A DNA stretch of 33,985 nucleotides. Origin: Prochlorococcus sp. AG-355-A18. GTDB lineage: Bacteria; Cyanobacteriota; Cyanobacteriia; PCC-6307; Cyanobiaceae. Under the pieces are notes generated by a model. It worked only from the letters and a program-made list of their open reading frames with translations, made no database searches and was not told the origin of the DNA. The stretch's first letter is position 1; each line of letters starts with the position of its first letter. A program made the position numbers and the translations under genes. The stretch covers positions 1 to 33,985 of the forward strand of contig QCDH01000013.1 of the NCBI GenBank assembly GCA_003280985.1, given 5' to 3'. This document shows positions 9,203 to 16,845 of the stretch, one piece after another.

Positions 9203-10423
9203 ATGGAATATATGGCAAGTAATTTAAATGAACAAAAACAATTAATTTCTTCTAAAAATATCTTATTTATTCAAGACATTGACGGAGTTTGTATCCCTTT
9301 AGTTAAAGATCCAATGACTAGAGAATTAGAATCAAAATATATCTATGCAGTAAAAGAATTTGCCGAGGAATTCTTTGTATTAACTTGCGGGGAACATGAA
9401 GGTCAAAGAGGAGTTAACAGAATAATAGAGAGGAGTTTAAGGAGCACTACTGAACCTAAAAACAAAGAATTATATTTAAGAGGTTTAGCTGCCTGTGGAG
9501 TAGAGTATCAAGACAGTAATGGTGAAATAAGTTTTGAAGGAGTCTCAGAAAAAGAACTAAGTTTTTTATCTAAAGTACCTAGTTTAATGAGACCAAAATT
9601 TAATTATATAGTTAAGAATATTTTTCCTGAACTCAGCCAAGAGGATATCAATTTTCACGCAGTAAAATCAATATGTGAAACGCGCTTCTCGCCAACGATT
9701 AATTTCAATAGTCTATTTGATTTAGTTCATGAAGATTCTGATAAAAGAAAGCTTATTCAAATTAGTTTTGAAAAAATGATGAATGAAATCATTTTAAAAG
9801 CTGAATCCGAAGGCCTCAAAAACTCATTTTTCCTTCATATTTCACCAAATTTAGGTAATAAAAATGGTAGAGAAACAATTAAACTTTCTTCTCAAGATGA
9901 TATCGGATCAACAGACATACAATTACTTATTAAAGGAGCAGTTAAAGATTCTGGAGTTTTATTTCTTTTAAATAAATTTATTGCGGATAAAACTGGTAAA
10001 GCTCCTTTTGGAAGAAATTTTAATTTTAGAAACTCTCCAAATTCTGTTAAGGAAAAAATTGATTTATGCAAAAGATCTATTCAAAAAGAAGATATGCCTT
10101 TGATTGTAGGCGTTGGCGACACAGTCACATCAAAAAAAAATAATGATGAAAAAAGTTATTCAAGAGGTGGAAGTGACAGGTCTTTTCTAGAATTAATACA
10201 AATATTAGGTAATGAATTTGGGATTAAGAATAAAATAATTTTTGTAGATAGTAGTTCTGGTGAAGTTGAAAGACCCTCTACAAACAAAACTGGTTTAATA
10301 GGGATCAGTGATGTTCATGACAACTTAAAATTTGACATAGTTTTTAAAAATGGTCCCAAAGAATACATAAGTTGGTTTATTGAACTTGCTAATGAGAGAT
10401 CAAACTTTAAAAAAAATAGTTGA
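9203..10423 (+). CDS. stpA: Glucosylglycerol-phosphate phosphatase
   Basis: 406 residues, close to the ~420 of cyanobacterial StpA/GgpP (Salt_tol_Pase family). It releases phosphate from glucosylglycerol phosphate in the last step of making the compatible solute glucosylglycerol. Matches are strong along the whole length: QDIDGVCIPLVKDP at residues 24-37, EFFVLTCGEHEGQRGV near 57-71, NSFFLHISPNLG at 207-218, GVGDTVTS at 303-310 and RGGSDRSFLELIQ at 321-333. No glucosylglycerol-phosphate synthase gene is in the window, so its substrate here is uncertain. A second in-frame ATG at 9212 is an alternative start. The radical SAM gene follows after 39 bases. Confidence 0.9.
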   Translation: MEYMASNLNEQKQLISSKNILFIQDIDGVCIPLVKDPMTRELESKYIYAVKEFAEEFFVLTCGEHEGQRGVNRIIERSLRSTTEPKNKELYLRGLAACGVEYQDSNGEISFEGVSEKELSFLSKVPSLMRPKFNYIVKNIFPELSQEDINFHAVKSICETRFSPTINFNSLFDLVHEDSDKRKLIQISFEKMMNEIILKAESEGLKNSFFLHISPNLGNKNGRETIKLSSQDDIGSTDIQLLIKGAVKDSGVLFLLNKFIADKTGKAPFGRNFNFRNSPNSVKEKIDLCKRSIQKEDMPLIVGVGDTVTSKKNNDEKSYSRGGSDRSFLELIQILGNEFGIKNKIIFVDSSSGEVERPSTNKTGLIGISDVHDNLKFDIVFKNGPKEYISWFIELANERSNFKKNS

Positions 10424-10462
10424 CTTTTTATCTTCTAATGACAATTTATAGATAATAGATTC

Positions 10463-11395
10463 ATGAAAGAAAAATTCCCTTCAATATACAAAGAACCTAT
10501 AGAAACATTGCAAATTAACATCGGTTATAAATGCAATCAGGCTTGTAAGCATTGTCATGTCAATTCGAGTCCCCTAAGGACTGAAAAGATGTCCAATGAA
10601 ATGATATCTCTTATTCCAAAGATAATTGAAAAATATAAAATCAAGACTTTAGATATTACAGGTGGTGCGCCAGAACTTCACCCAGAATTTAAAAACCTAA
10701 TAACCAGCTTAAGCACAAAACAAGTTGATATTATTGATAGGTGCAATTTGACAATTTTTTTTGAAGAGGGTTATGAAGATCTTCCTCAATTTCTTGCAAA
10801 AAATAAAGTGATAGTTACTGCTTCGCTACCGTGTTATGAAAAAAATAATGTTGATTTTCAAAGGGGTTTTGGCGTTTTTGAAAAAAGTATTAATGCCATT
10901 AAAATTCTTAATGATTTAGGCTATGGAAAGAAAGAAAATGGATTACAATTAAATCTTGTTTACAATCCTGTAAGCCCAATTCTTCCTCCTTCTCAGGAAA
11001 TATTGGAGAAGGATTATAAAAAGATTTTATTAGAAAAATTCAATATCGTTTTTAATAATTTATACACAATCACTAATATGCCAATAAATAGATATGAAGA
11101 ATCTCTTAGAAGAGAAGGGAAACTAAATACTTATTACAAATTACTAAAAGAAAATTTTAATGAAAAAAATTTAGAAAATCTTATGTGTAAAAAGACAATT
11201 AGCGTAAATTGGCTAGGAGAGATTTATGACTGTGACTTTAACCAACAGATAAATTTCCGAGAGAATAAAGGGCCAAAGACACTTTTTGATCTATTGGATG
11301 AATCATTTACTTTTGACTACGGGGTAGCTGTAAAAGAACATTGTTTTGCTTGCACTGCAGGTGCAGGATCAAGTTGTGGAGGGACTTTAAGTTGA
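10463..11395 (+). CDS. arsS: Radical SAM/Cys-rich protein, ArsS type
   Basis: 310 residues. The radical SAM cluster ligands are C24, C28 and C31 in the CNQACKHCH motif (C-x3-C-x2-C), followed by DITGGAPELHPEF. The C-terminal domain has NWLGEIYDCDFNQQ and ends with HCFACTAGAGSSCGGTL, a cysteine-rich tail typical of the ArsS/DUF3641 family. ArsS takes part in arsenosugar formation, transferring a 5'-deoxyadenosyl group to methylated arsenic, and usually works with the methyltransferase ArsM. No arsM or other ars gene is nearby, so family membership is firm but the arsenic role is inference. The gene converges on fur with a six-base gap. Confidence 0.8.
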   Translation: MKEKFPSIYKEPIETLQINIGYKCNQACKHCHVNSSPLRTEKMSNEMISLIPKIIEKYKIKTLDITGGAPELHPEFKNLITSLSTKQVDIIDRCNLTIFFEEGYEDLPQFLAKNKVIVTASLPCYEKNNVDFQRGFGVFEKSINAIKILNDLGYGKKENGLQLNLVYNPVSPILPPSQEILEKDYKKILLEKFNIVFNNLYTITNMPINRYEESLRREGKLNTYYKLLKENFNEKNLENLMCKKTISVNWLGEIYDCDFNQQINFRENKGPKTLFDLLDESFTFDYGVAVKEHCFACTAGAGSSCGGTLS

Positions 11396-11401
11396 AACTT
11401 G

Positions 11402-11854
11402 CTAAATGCAATTAGGACAAATAGCTCTTACATTTAAAGAGGATTCAATTAGTTTAAAACCATTAACTTTTGCTGCAACTTTGCCTGCCTCTAAAACCTC
11501 ATCATTTTCGAATTCTTCTGTTCTTCCACACCTAATGCAAATCAAATGATGATGATCAGGTGTGTCGTTACTAAGCAATTCATATCTGTGTCCACCCTCA
11601 CTGAGTTCTAATTCATGAAGCAAACCCATTTGTACTAAAAGTCTTAAAGTTCTATAAATTGTTGCTAGTGAAACTTTGGAGCTTGTTTTAACTAACTTTT
11701 CGTGAACCTCTTCAGCACTAAGATGCTTTCCAGAGCCAATATTTTCAAATAAATTAAGAACCTTTAACCTCTGAGGAGTTAATCTTTTCCCATCTTTATG
11801 TAATCCATCACCAAGAGGAGATGTGATTACTTTGTATTGAGAGGATAATGACAA
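11402..11854 (-). CDS. fur: Ferric uptake regulator Fur
   Basis: 150-residue DNA-binding repressor of the Fur family. The winged helix contains RLTPQRLKVL near residues 24-33 and SLATIYRTLRLL at 62-73. The metal-binding part has HHHLICIRC (H101-H103, C106, C109) and a C-terminal C146-PN-C149 pair. Along its length it follows cyanobacterial FurA (GKHLSAEE, ELELSEGGHRYEL, CPNC) rather than PerR/FurC, so iron homeostasis is the likely role. An inverted repeat about 30 bases upstream might be an autoregulatory site. It is divergent from the isochorismatase-like gene across 119 bases. Confidence 0.88.
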   Translation of the reverse strand: MSLSSQYKVITSPLGDGLHKDGKRLTPQRLKVLNLFENIGSGKHLSAEEVHEKLVKTSSKVSLATIYRTLRLLVQMGLLHELELSEGGHRYELLSNDTPDHHHLICIRCGRTEEFENDEVLEAGKVAAKVNGFKLIESSLNVRAICPNCI

Positions 11855-11882
11855 AATTAACCCATGGCTATTCTCAATAATA

Positions 11883-11897
11883 ACTCTAGATGAGAGT
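11883..11897. promoter_or_regulatory. Inverted repeat upstream of fur
   Basis: ACTCT and AGAGT form a perfect 5-bp inverted repeat around AGATG, 28 bases upstream of the fur start and in the gap shared with the isochorismatase-like gene. Adding two bases on each side gives a 7-bp arm with one mismatch. It does not match the classical GATAATGATAATCATTATC Fur box, so any operator role is a guess. Confidence 0.2.
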
Positions 11898-11973
11898 AAA
11901 ACAACTTATTTTTTTAAAATGTTTACTAAAGTTCTTCAAAATATTATGTTAAATGTATCTTTATATGTAAATA

Positions 11974-12540
11974 ATGAATGATCAAGAAATCTCTTCTGAT
12001 AAATTATCATCGAAAGTAAACGCCTTGATAATTATTGATATTCAGGAAAAAATAATAAGACCAATTTTTAATAAGGATTCAATAATCAAAAACATTAAAA
12101 AGCTAATAAATGCTTACCAAATTTTAGAAGAAAACATATTTATATCTGAACAGAACCCACTCAAATTGGGAGTAACAATACCTGAATTATCTCGCATAGC
12201 AGAATTTAGAAAATTTGAAAAAATGGAATTCAGCCTAGCTAAATTAGATGATTTTTTAAAAGAACTTAAAGATAAGAAAATTACTAATTTGATAGTTTGT
12301 GGGATCGAAACGCATATTTGTATTCAACAAACAGTCTTAGATTGTTTACTAAAAGGCTTTGAAGTTATTCTCATTTCAGATTCTATGGGAAGTCGAAATA
12401 GGGTAGATCATGAAATAGCATTACAAAGAATGACTCAGAGTGGGGCGATCTTAACAACAACTGAATCAATAATTTTTGAATTATGCAAAACTGCGGATAG
12501 AAAAGAATTTAAAGAAATTAGAAACATAATAATTAGTTAA
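11974..12540 (+). CDS. Isochorismatase-like cysteine hydrolase
   Basis: 188 residues. The cysteine-hydrolase triad is visible: D22 in ALIIIDIQ, K83 in the KFEKMEFSL segment and C116 in CGIETHICIQQTVLD. The GIETHIC motif and the following LISDSMGSR are close to the ISOC1/ISOC2 and YcaC-type subgroup rather than to true isochorismatases. Substrate is unknown. It is divergent from fur, so iron-linked control is possible but not shown. A weak hairpin terminator follows the stop. Confidence 0.85.
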   Translation: MNDQEISSDKLSSKVNALIIIDIQEKIIRPIFNKDSIIKNIKKLINAYQILEENIFISEQNPLKLGVTIPELSRIAEFRKFEKMEFSLAKLDDFLKELKDKKITNLIVCGIETHICIQQTVLDCLLKGFEVILISDSMGSRNRVDHEIALQRMTQSGAILTTTESIIFELCKTADRKEFKEIRNIIIS

Positions 12541-12544
12541 AAAA

Positions 12545-12567
12545 AACAAAGACTGGTTTGTTGTTTT
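12545..12567 (+). terminator. Weak hairpin terminator after the hydrolase gene
   Basis: AACAAA and TTTGTT pair around GACTGG (12545-12562) and are followed by GTTTT. The stem is only six A/T-rich pairs, so termination efficiency is doubtful, but it lies just after the stop at 12540 and before the MscS gene. Confidence 0.3.
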
Positions 12568-12617
12568 GAGATAATTTAAAATTTTATTAGAGATAAACTT
12601 TAAGGGTTTAATTGAAT

Positions 12618-13649
12618 ATGAAATTAGTTACTGAAAACTTCCTTCTTGCAATATCTATTTTTTTTATTGGAACTTTATTGTCGATAATAATTTCAAAAGT
12701 TTCAAAGATATTTTTTAAAAAGATTTCCAAAAGAACAAAAACAAATTTCGATGATTTTATTTTTGAGGTGATCTCTGGAATTATTAAACCTATAGGTTTC
12801 CTCCTATCATTTTATTTTTCAATTGACTATTTTTTTGCTGATGAAATAACTTTCATCTCTGTCTTATTGAATATTTTGAAATTATTTATATTAATAATCA
12901 TCATAAAAGCTCTCAACAAAATTTTAATAAGATCTTTAACAGAATCGACCTCGAAAATTAATGATTCCTCAATTAGTTCGATGGTATCTTCACTAACTCC
13001 ATTGATAAAAGCATTAACATGGACTATTGGCTCAATTTTTTTCTTACAAAATATAGGTGTTCAAATGACTGCTATTTGGGCTTTACTAAGTGCAGGAGGT
13101 ATTGGAGCAGGATTAGCTTTGAAAGATCCAGTTCAGGAGTTCTTTGAATATATAACAATTTTGCTTGATAAACCTTTTCAAAAAGGTGAGTTTATAAAAT
13201 CTGATGGAGTCCTCGGAATGGTTGAAAGAGTGGGAGTACGATCATCAAGGATAAGAAGTATTAATGGAGAAGTAATAGTAATGAGCAATAGCGCCCTAAC
13301 AAATGGAATAATTTCAAATTACGCACAAATGGAAAAAAGAAGGTTAGTGCATAAATTGGGAGTTGTTTATGAAACCTCTCCAAAGCTTATGAAATTGATT
13401 CCAATAATAATTAAAAAAATAGTTGAAGAGACAAAAGATGCGTCTTTTGATAGATGTCATTTCACAGATTTCGGCGACTTCAGTCTTAATTTCGAACTTG
13501 TTTATTACATACCAACAAATAATTATCTCGCAGCAATGGAAGCTCAACAATCTATAAATTTAAGAATTATTGAGGAATTTGCGGTTAATAATATAGAGTT
13601 TGCATTCCCAACACAAACTTTAAATATCGAAAGTAACAAAGCCAAATGA
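12618..13649 (+). CDS. MscS-family mechanosensitive channel
   Basis: 343 residues from the ATG at 12618; an in-frame TTG six bases earlier (12612) is also possible and is closer to an AAGGG tract. Three or four hydrophobic N-terminal segments precede the pore helix AGGIGAGLALKDPVQEF (residues about 159-175), the glycine/alanine-rich TM3 of MscS. It is followed by the beta domain (KSDGVLGMVERVGVRSSRI) and the C-terminal mark FAFPTQTL. Such channels open under membrane tension and release solutes on hypo-osmotic shock. Presence within 3 kb of stpA suits osmotic adaptation, though the genes are not one operon. Its last 30 bases overlap the 3' end of the convergent SDR gene. Confidence 0.9.
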   Translation: MKLVTENFLLAISIFFIGTLLSIIISKVSKIFFKKISKRTKTNFDDFIFEVISGIIKPIGFLLSFYFSIDYFFADEITFISVLLNILKLFILIIIIKALNKILIRSLTESTSKINDSSISSMVSSLTPLIKALTWTIGSIFFLQNIGVQMTAIWALLSAGGIGAGLALKDPVQEFFEYITILLDKPFQKGEFIKSDGVLGMVERVGVRSSRIRSINGEVIVMSNSALTNGIISNYAQMEKRRLVHKLGVVYETSPKLMKLIPIIIKKIVEETKDASFDRCHFTDFGDFSLNFELVYYIPTNNYLAAMEAQQSINLRIIEEFAVNNIEFAFPTQTLNIESNKAK

Positions 13650-14621
13650 TCTACAAATCTCTTCACTTAAAATCCAGAGTTTTGAAGCCAACTCAGAATT
13701 ATTTGCCTCATCACTAACATCACTTTCAACTAATTTATGTTTTTTAAAAGATATAAGTTTATTACTTAAATGAACGTAACCAATATTATTTAAATTTGAA
13801 TCAAAAACAATTTCAGAAAGTATCCTACCAGCATTTTTTGTACTTTCAGAAATTCCTAAAATATTTTTTGCAACTTTAGAAAAAATTAAATATCCAAAGA
13901 GATTAAAACGCTTACTGTATCTAAAAAAACCAAGATCTTCATTTGGTATTACTAGACCAGGAGCCCAAGTAATTACAGAAATTTTACTAGAGGAAATTTT
14001 TAATTTTTTTTCAAGTTCTTTAGCGAACAAAATATTACATAACTTACTATTTTTATAAGCTTCATCAGCATTAAAATTTAAAAATTGCCCAGTTACTTTT
14101 TTTCTTAAATTAACCAGGTTATTAAGTCCCGCTTTTTTTCCTATATTGCCACCTGAACTTTTGGGGTCGTGTACATCTGATGATGTAATAATGATTCTAG
14201 ATTCTTCTTTATCTCTAATAAAATCTTTTAGGACATTTACCAAGTAAAAATGTGCAAGATGATTTACTGCAAAAGTTAGTTCAATGCCTTGTTTTGATAC
14301 TTTAGGGTAAAAAGAGCCTGTATATTGCAATCCTGCATTTAAAACAAGAACATCTAAAAAAATCTTTTTACTAATAAAGTAATCTTTAATTTTTTTAATA
14401 TTCTCTAGATCTGAAAGATCACAATTTTCAATAATATTTAAAAATTTACTAAGGTAATTTTTATCAAAATGTTTCTCGATTTTTCTGAGAAATTCATTCT
14501 TTCTAAATTCGTTTTTTATTACAACATATAAAATATTTTTCGTCTTCAGTAAATTAATAATGGCAAAAAACCCTATCCCTGAATTACCTCCAGTAATTAA
14601 AATATTTTTATTTTTAATCAT
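13620..14621 (-). CDS. POR-like short-chain dehydrogenase lacking the POR cysteine
   Basis: 333 residues, the size of light-dependent protochlorophyllide oxidoreductase. The NADP-binding GGNSGIG is at 11-17, NAG at 95-97, and the catalytic pair Y189/K193 is in AYKNSKLCN. The C-terminus SDEANNSELASKLWILSEEI resembles the POR ending. In true POR the motif after the catalytic lysine is YPG-C; here it is APG-L (L223), so the cysteine involved in protochlorophyllide reduction is missing. It is therefore a POR-family paralogue of unknown substrate. The next gene, divergent, is lycopene cyclase, so a role in pigment or isoprenoid chemistry is conceivable. Its 3' end overlaps the MscS gene by 30 bases. 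Confidence 0.75.
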   Translation of the reverse strand: MIKNKNILITGGNSGIGFFAIINLLKTKNILYVVIKNEFRKNEFLRKIEKHFDKNYLSKFLNIIENCDLSDLENIKKIKDYFISKKIFLDVLVLNAGLQYTGSFYPKVSKQGIELTFAVNHLAHFYLVNVLKDFIRDKEESRIIITSSDVHDPKSSGGNIGKKAGLNNLVNLRKKVTGQFLNFNADEAYKNSKLCNILFAKELEKKLKISSSKISVITWAPGLVIPNEDLGFFRYSKRFNLFGYLIFSKVAKNILGISESTKNAGRILSEIVFDSNLNNIGYVHLSNKLISFKKHKLVESDVSDEANNSELASKLWILSEEICRSFGFVTFDI

Positions 14622-14772
14622 TTAAATTCCTCTATTTTTTTTATGATAAAAAAATAAATAAAGTTTTTTTTTATTTTGTAATCTTATAAATTATTGTTAA
14701 AACACTGAAAACTTAGTCACTAGTATCTGAGTAATTTGATTATTATTAATCTACTCTCATTATAAGTATTGG

Positions 14773-14847
14773 ATGAAAATTATAATTCTTGGCTCAGAAG
14801 TAATAACTAATTCCATAAATTTATTTAATCATAAGATTTATCTTTAA
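14773..14847 (+). CDS. Possible 24-residue leader ORF coupled to lycopene cyclase
   Basis: ATG at 14773 opens a 24-codon frame whose TAA overlaps the crtL ATG by one base (TAATG), the usual layout for translational coupling. The peptide begins MKIIILGSEVI, which looks like the start of a Rossmann-type dinucleotide-binding protein, then becomes unremarkable. It could be a leader peptide, the remnant of a lost gene, or chance. No other feature is visible in the 225-base gap 14622-14846, which is very AT-rich. Confidence 0.2.
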   Translation: MKIIILGSEVITNSINLFNHKIYL

Positions 14848-16130
14848 TGTTAAAAGAAAATATGCCAGATGTTCTTGTTTTGGGTGCAGGGCCTGCAGGT
14901 ATGGCTATTGCCTCAGCTTTAGGGAAAGAAAAATTAGATGTTGAAGTGCTTTCTCCAAATGGACCAGATGAACCTTGGCCAAATACATATGGCATTTGGG
15001 GGAAAGAAGTTGATCAACTCGGGCTTCAGGATTTACTTGAATATAGATGGAAGAATACTGTAAGTTTTTTTGGGCATGGCGCTTTAGAAGAGCAGGACGA
15101 CGAGAATAAAGCCACGGAACATTCACTAGATTATGGACTATTTGATAAGAAGAAACTCCACAATTATTGGTTTAACGAATGCAATAAGTCTTTTATTAAA
15201 TGGCATCAAGGCTTTGCAAACAAAATACATTTTGAAAAATACAAAAGTACAGTAACTACAAAAGATGGCAAAACTTACTCTGCAAGATTAGTAGTAGATG
15301 CAACAGGGTATGATCCTGTTTTTCTTAAATTAAAATCCTGTGGTCCCTTAGCAGTCCAAACTTGTTATGGGATAGTAGGTAATTTTAGTAAACCTCCACT
15401 TAAGAAAGGGCAGTTTGTATTAATGGACTACAGAAATGATCATCTTAACGATGAGCAAAAAAAAGAACCGCCAACTTTTCTCTATGCCATGGATATGGGG
15501 GATGGGAAATATTTTCTTGAAGAGACATCTCTTGGTTTGGTAAATCCTCTAACAATGGAAAATTTAAAAGAGAGACTAGAGAAGAGGCTTTCTTATCGAA
15601 ATATATCAATCACAAGCATGCAGCACGAAGAGCTTGGCTTATTTCTTCCTATGAATATGCCCATCCCAGATTTCAAACAACAAATACTTGGATATGGTGG
15701 TGCTGCTTCAATGGTACATCCTGCATCTGGATATTTAATTGGTAATGTTTTAAGAAGAGCTCCACTTGTCGCAAAGGCAGTCTCAGAAGCAATTAATAAC
15801 AAAAATCTAAGTACCTATCATATTGCTAGAAAAGGTTGGGAAACTTTATGGTCAAAAGAATTAATTAGGAAGAAATCACTTTACCAATTTGGATTAGAAA
15901 AACTCATGAGGTTTGATGAGAAACTATTGAGAGAATTTTTTGGTAGTTTTTTCCAACTACCTAAAAATCAATGGTATGGGTTTCTAACTGATACTCTTTC
16001 TTTAAAAGAGATTGTATATGCTATGTGCGTAATGTTTATAAAGGCTCCATGGAGTGTAAAGAAAGGTCTTATGATTATGCATGGAAGAGAATTTAAAATG
16101 TTACTTAGGATATTATTTCCAAACATATAG
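14847..16130 (+). CDS. crtL: Lycopene cyclase, CrtL family
   Basis: 427 residues. The FAD/NAD-binding start VLVLGAGPAGMA spans residues 9-20. It is followed by the family marks NTYGIW near 47-52 and LDYGLFDKKKL, and by PMNMPIPDF with GYGGAASMVHPASGYL in the second half. CrtL enzymes close the ends of lycopene to beta- or epsilon-rings. Prochlorococcus makes both beta- and alpha-carotene and carries two CrtL-type genes. Its position a few genes from pcb agrees with my recollection of the epsilon-type gene, but the sequence alone does not let me decide. An ATG at 14862 is a second possible start. The next SDR gene follows after seven bases, suggesting an operon. Confidence 0.85.
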   Translation: MLKENMPDVLVLGAGPAGMAIASALGKEKLDVEVLSPNGPDEPWPNTYGIWGKEVDQLGLQDLLEYRWKNTVSFFGHGALEEQDDENKATEHSLDYGLFDKKKLHNYWFNECNKSFIKWHQGFANKIHFEKYKSTVTTKDGKTYSARLVVDATGYDPVFLKLKSCGPLAVQTCYGIVGNFSKPPLKKGQFVLMDYRNDHLNDEQKKEPPTFLYAMDMGDGKYFLEETSLGLVNPLTMENLKERLEKRLSYRNISITSMQHEELGLFLPMNMPIPDFKQQILGYGGAASMVHPASGYLIGNVLRRAPLVAKAVSEAINNKNLSTYHIARKGWETLWSKELIRKKSLYQFGLEKLMRFDEKLLREFFGSFFQLPKNQWYGFLTDTLSLKEIVYAMCVMFIKAPWSVKKGLMIMHGREFKMLLRILFPNI

Positions 16131-16137
16131 TTTAAAA

Positions 16138-16845
16138 ATGAGAACCATATTAATAAGTGGAGCCAGTAGAGGTATTGGACTAAATATTGCACATAAAGAA
16201 TTAAAAGAAGGCAATAGAATTAGTGTTGGCATAAGAGATTTAGAATCATTAAAAGGAAGCGCTATTGATCCAAAAAAATGGCCAGAAGGGAAAATTATAA
16301 TCAACCACTATGATGCTCTAAAAAAAATTACAGCTGAAAATTGGATAAAGAATACCGTAGATGAATTTGGAGGATTTGATTCAGTAATAAATTGTTCTGG
16401 GGTATTATCGAGAGTTCCTTTCTTATACAACGATGGTGATGAAGAAGATATTTTAAATACATTAAATATCAATTTTTTGGCAATTTGGCATTTATGTAGG
16501 CTTTCTTGGGATCATTTATGTACCTCTGGAAGAGGAAGAATTATTGTTTTAGTTTCAATGAGTGGGAAAAGATCCAAAGGCGATTTAGCCGCTTATTCTT
16601 CTTCAAAGTTTGCTTTGATGGGATTATGCCAAACTATGAAAAATAAAGGTTGGGATAAAAATATAAGGATTTCTGCAATATGCCCAAGCTGGGTTAATAC
16701 AAAAATGGCCCAAAATATCTCTTCTTTGGACAAATCAAGCATGACACAACCTGAAGATATTGCTGAAATATGCTCAACAATTCTTAAGTTACCTACCCAA
16801 TCAGTTCCATTTGAAATCGCCTTAAATTGTAACTATGAAATTTAA
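16138..16845 (+). CDS. Short-chain dehydrogenase/reductase
   Basis: 235 residues. The cofactor motif GASRGIG lies at 8-14, NCSG at 85-88, and the catalytic residues are S140 or S142 with Y153 and K157 in AAYSSSKFALMG. The frame extends upstream into crtL, but the ATG at 16138 puts the first beta strand (MRTILISGAS) in its normal place. Substrate is unknown. Being seven bases downstream of lycopene cyclase suggests co-transcription. Its TAA shares the palindrome TTAA with the stop of the convergent gene. Confidence 0.85.
   Translation: MRTILISGASRGIGLNIAHKELKEGNRISVGIRDLESLKGSAIDPKKWPEGKIIINHYDALKKITAENWIKNTVDEFGGFDSVINCSGVLSRVPFLYNDGDEEDILNTLNINFLAIWHLCRLSWDHLCTSGRGRIIVLVSMSGKRSKGDLAAYSSSKFALMGLCQTMKNKGWDKNIRISAICPSWVNTKMAQNISSLDKSSMTQPEDIAEICSTILKLPTQSVPFEIALNCNYEI

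Noticed and set aside
9212-9214. ATG at 9212 as the preferred stpA start
   Set aside because: No Shine-Dalgarno favours it over the ATG at 9203; both remain possible, and I kept the first.
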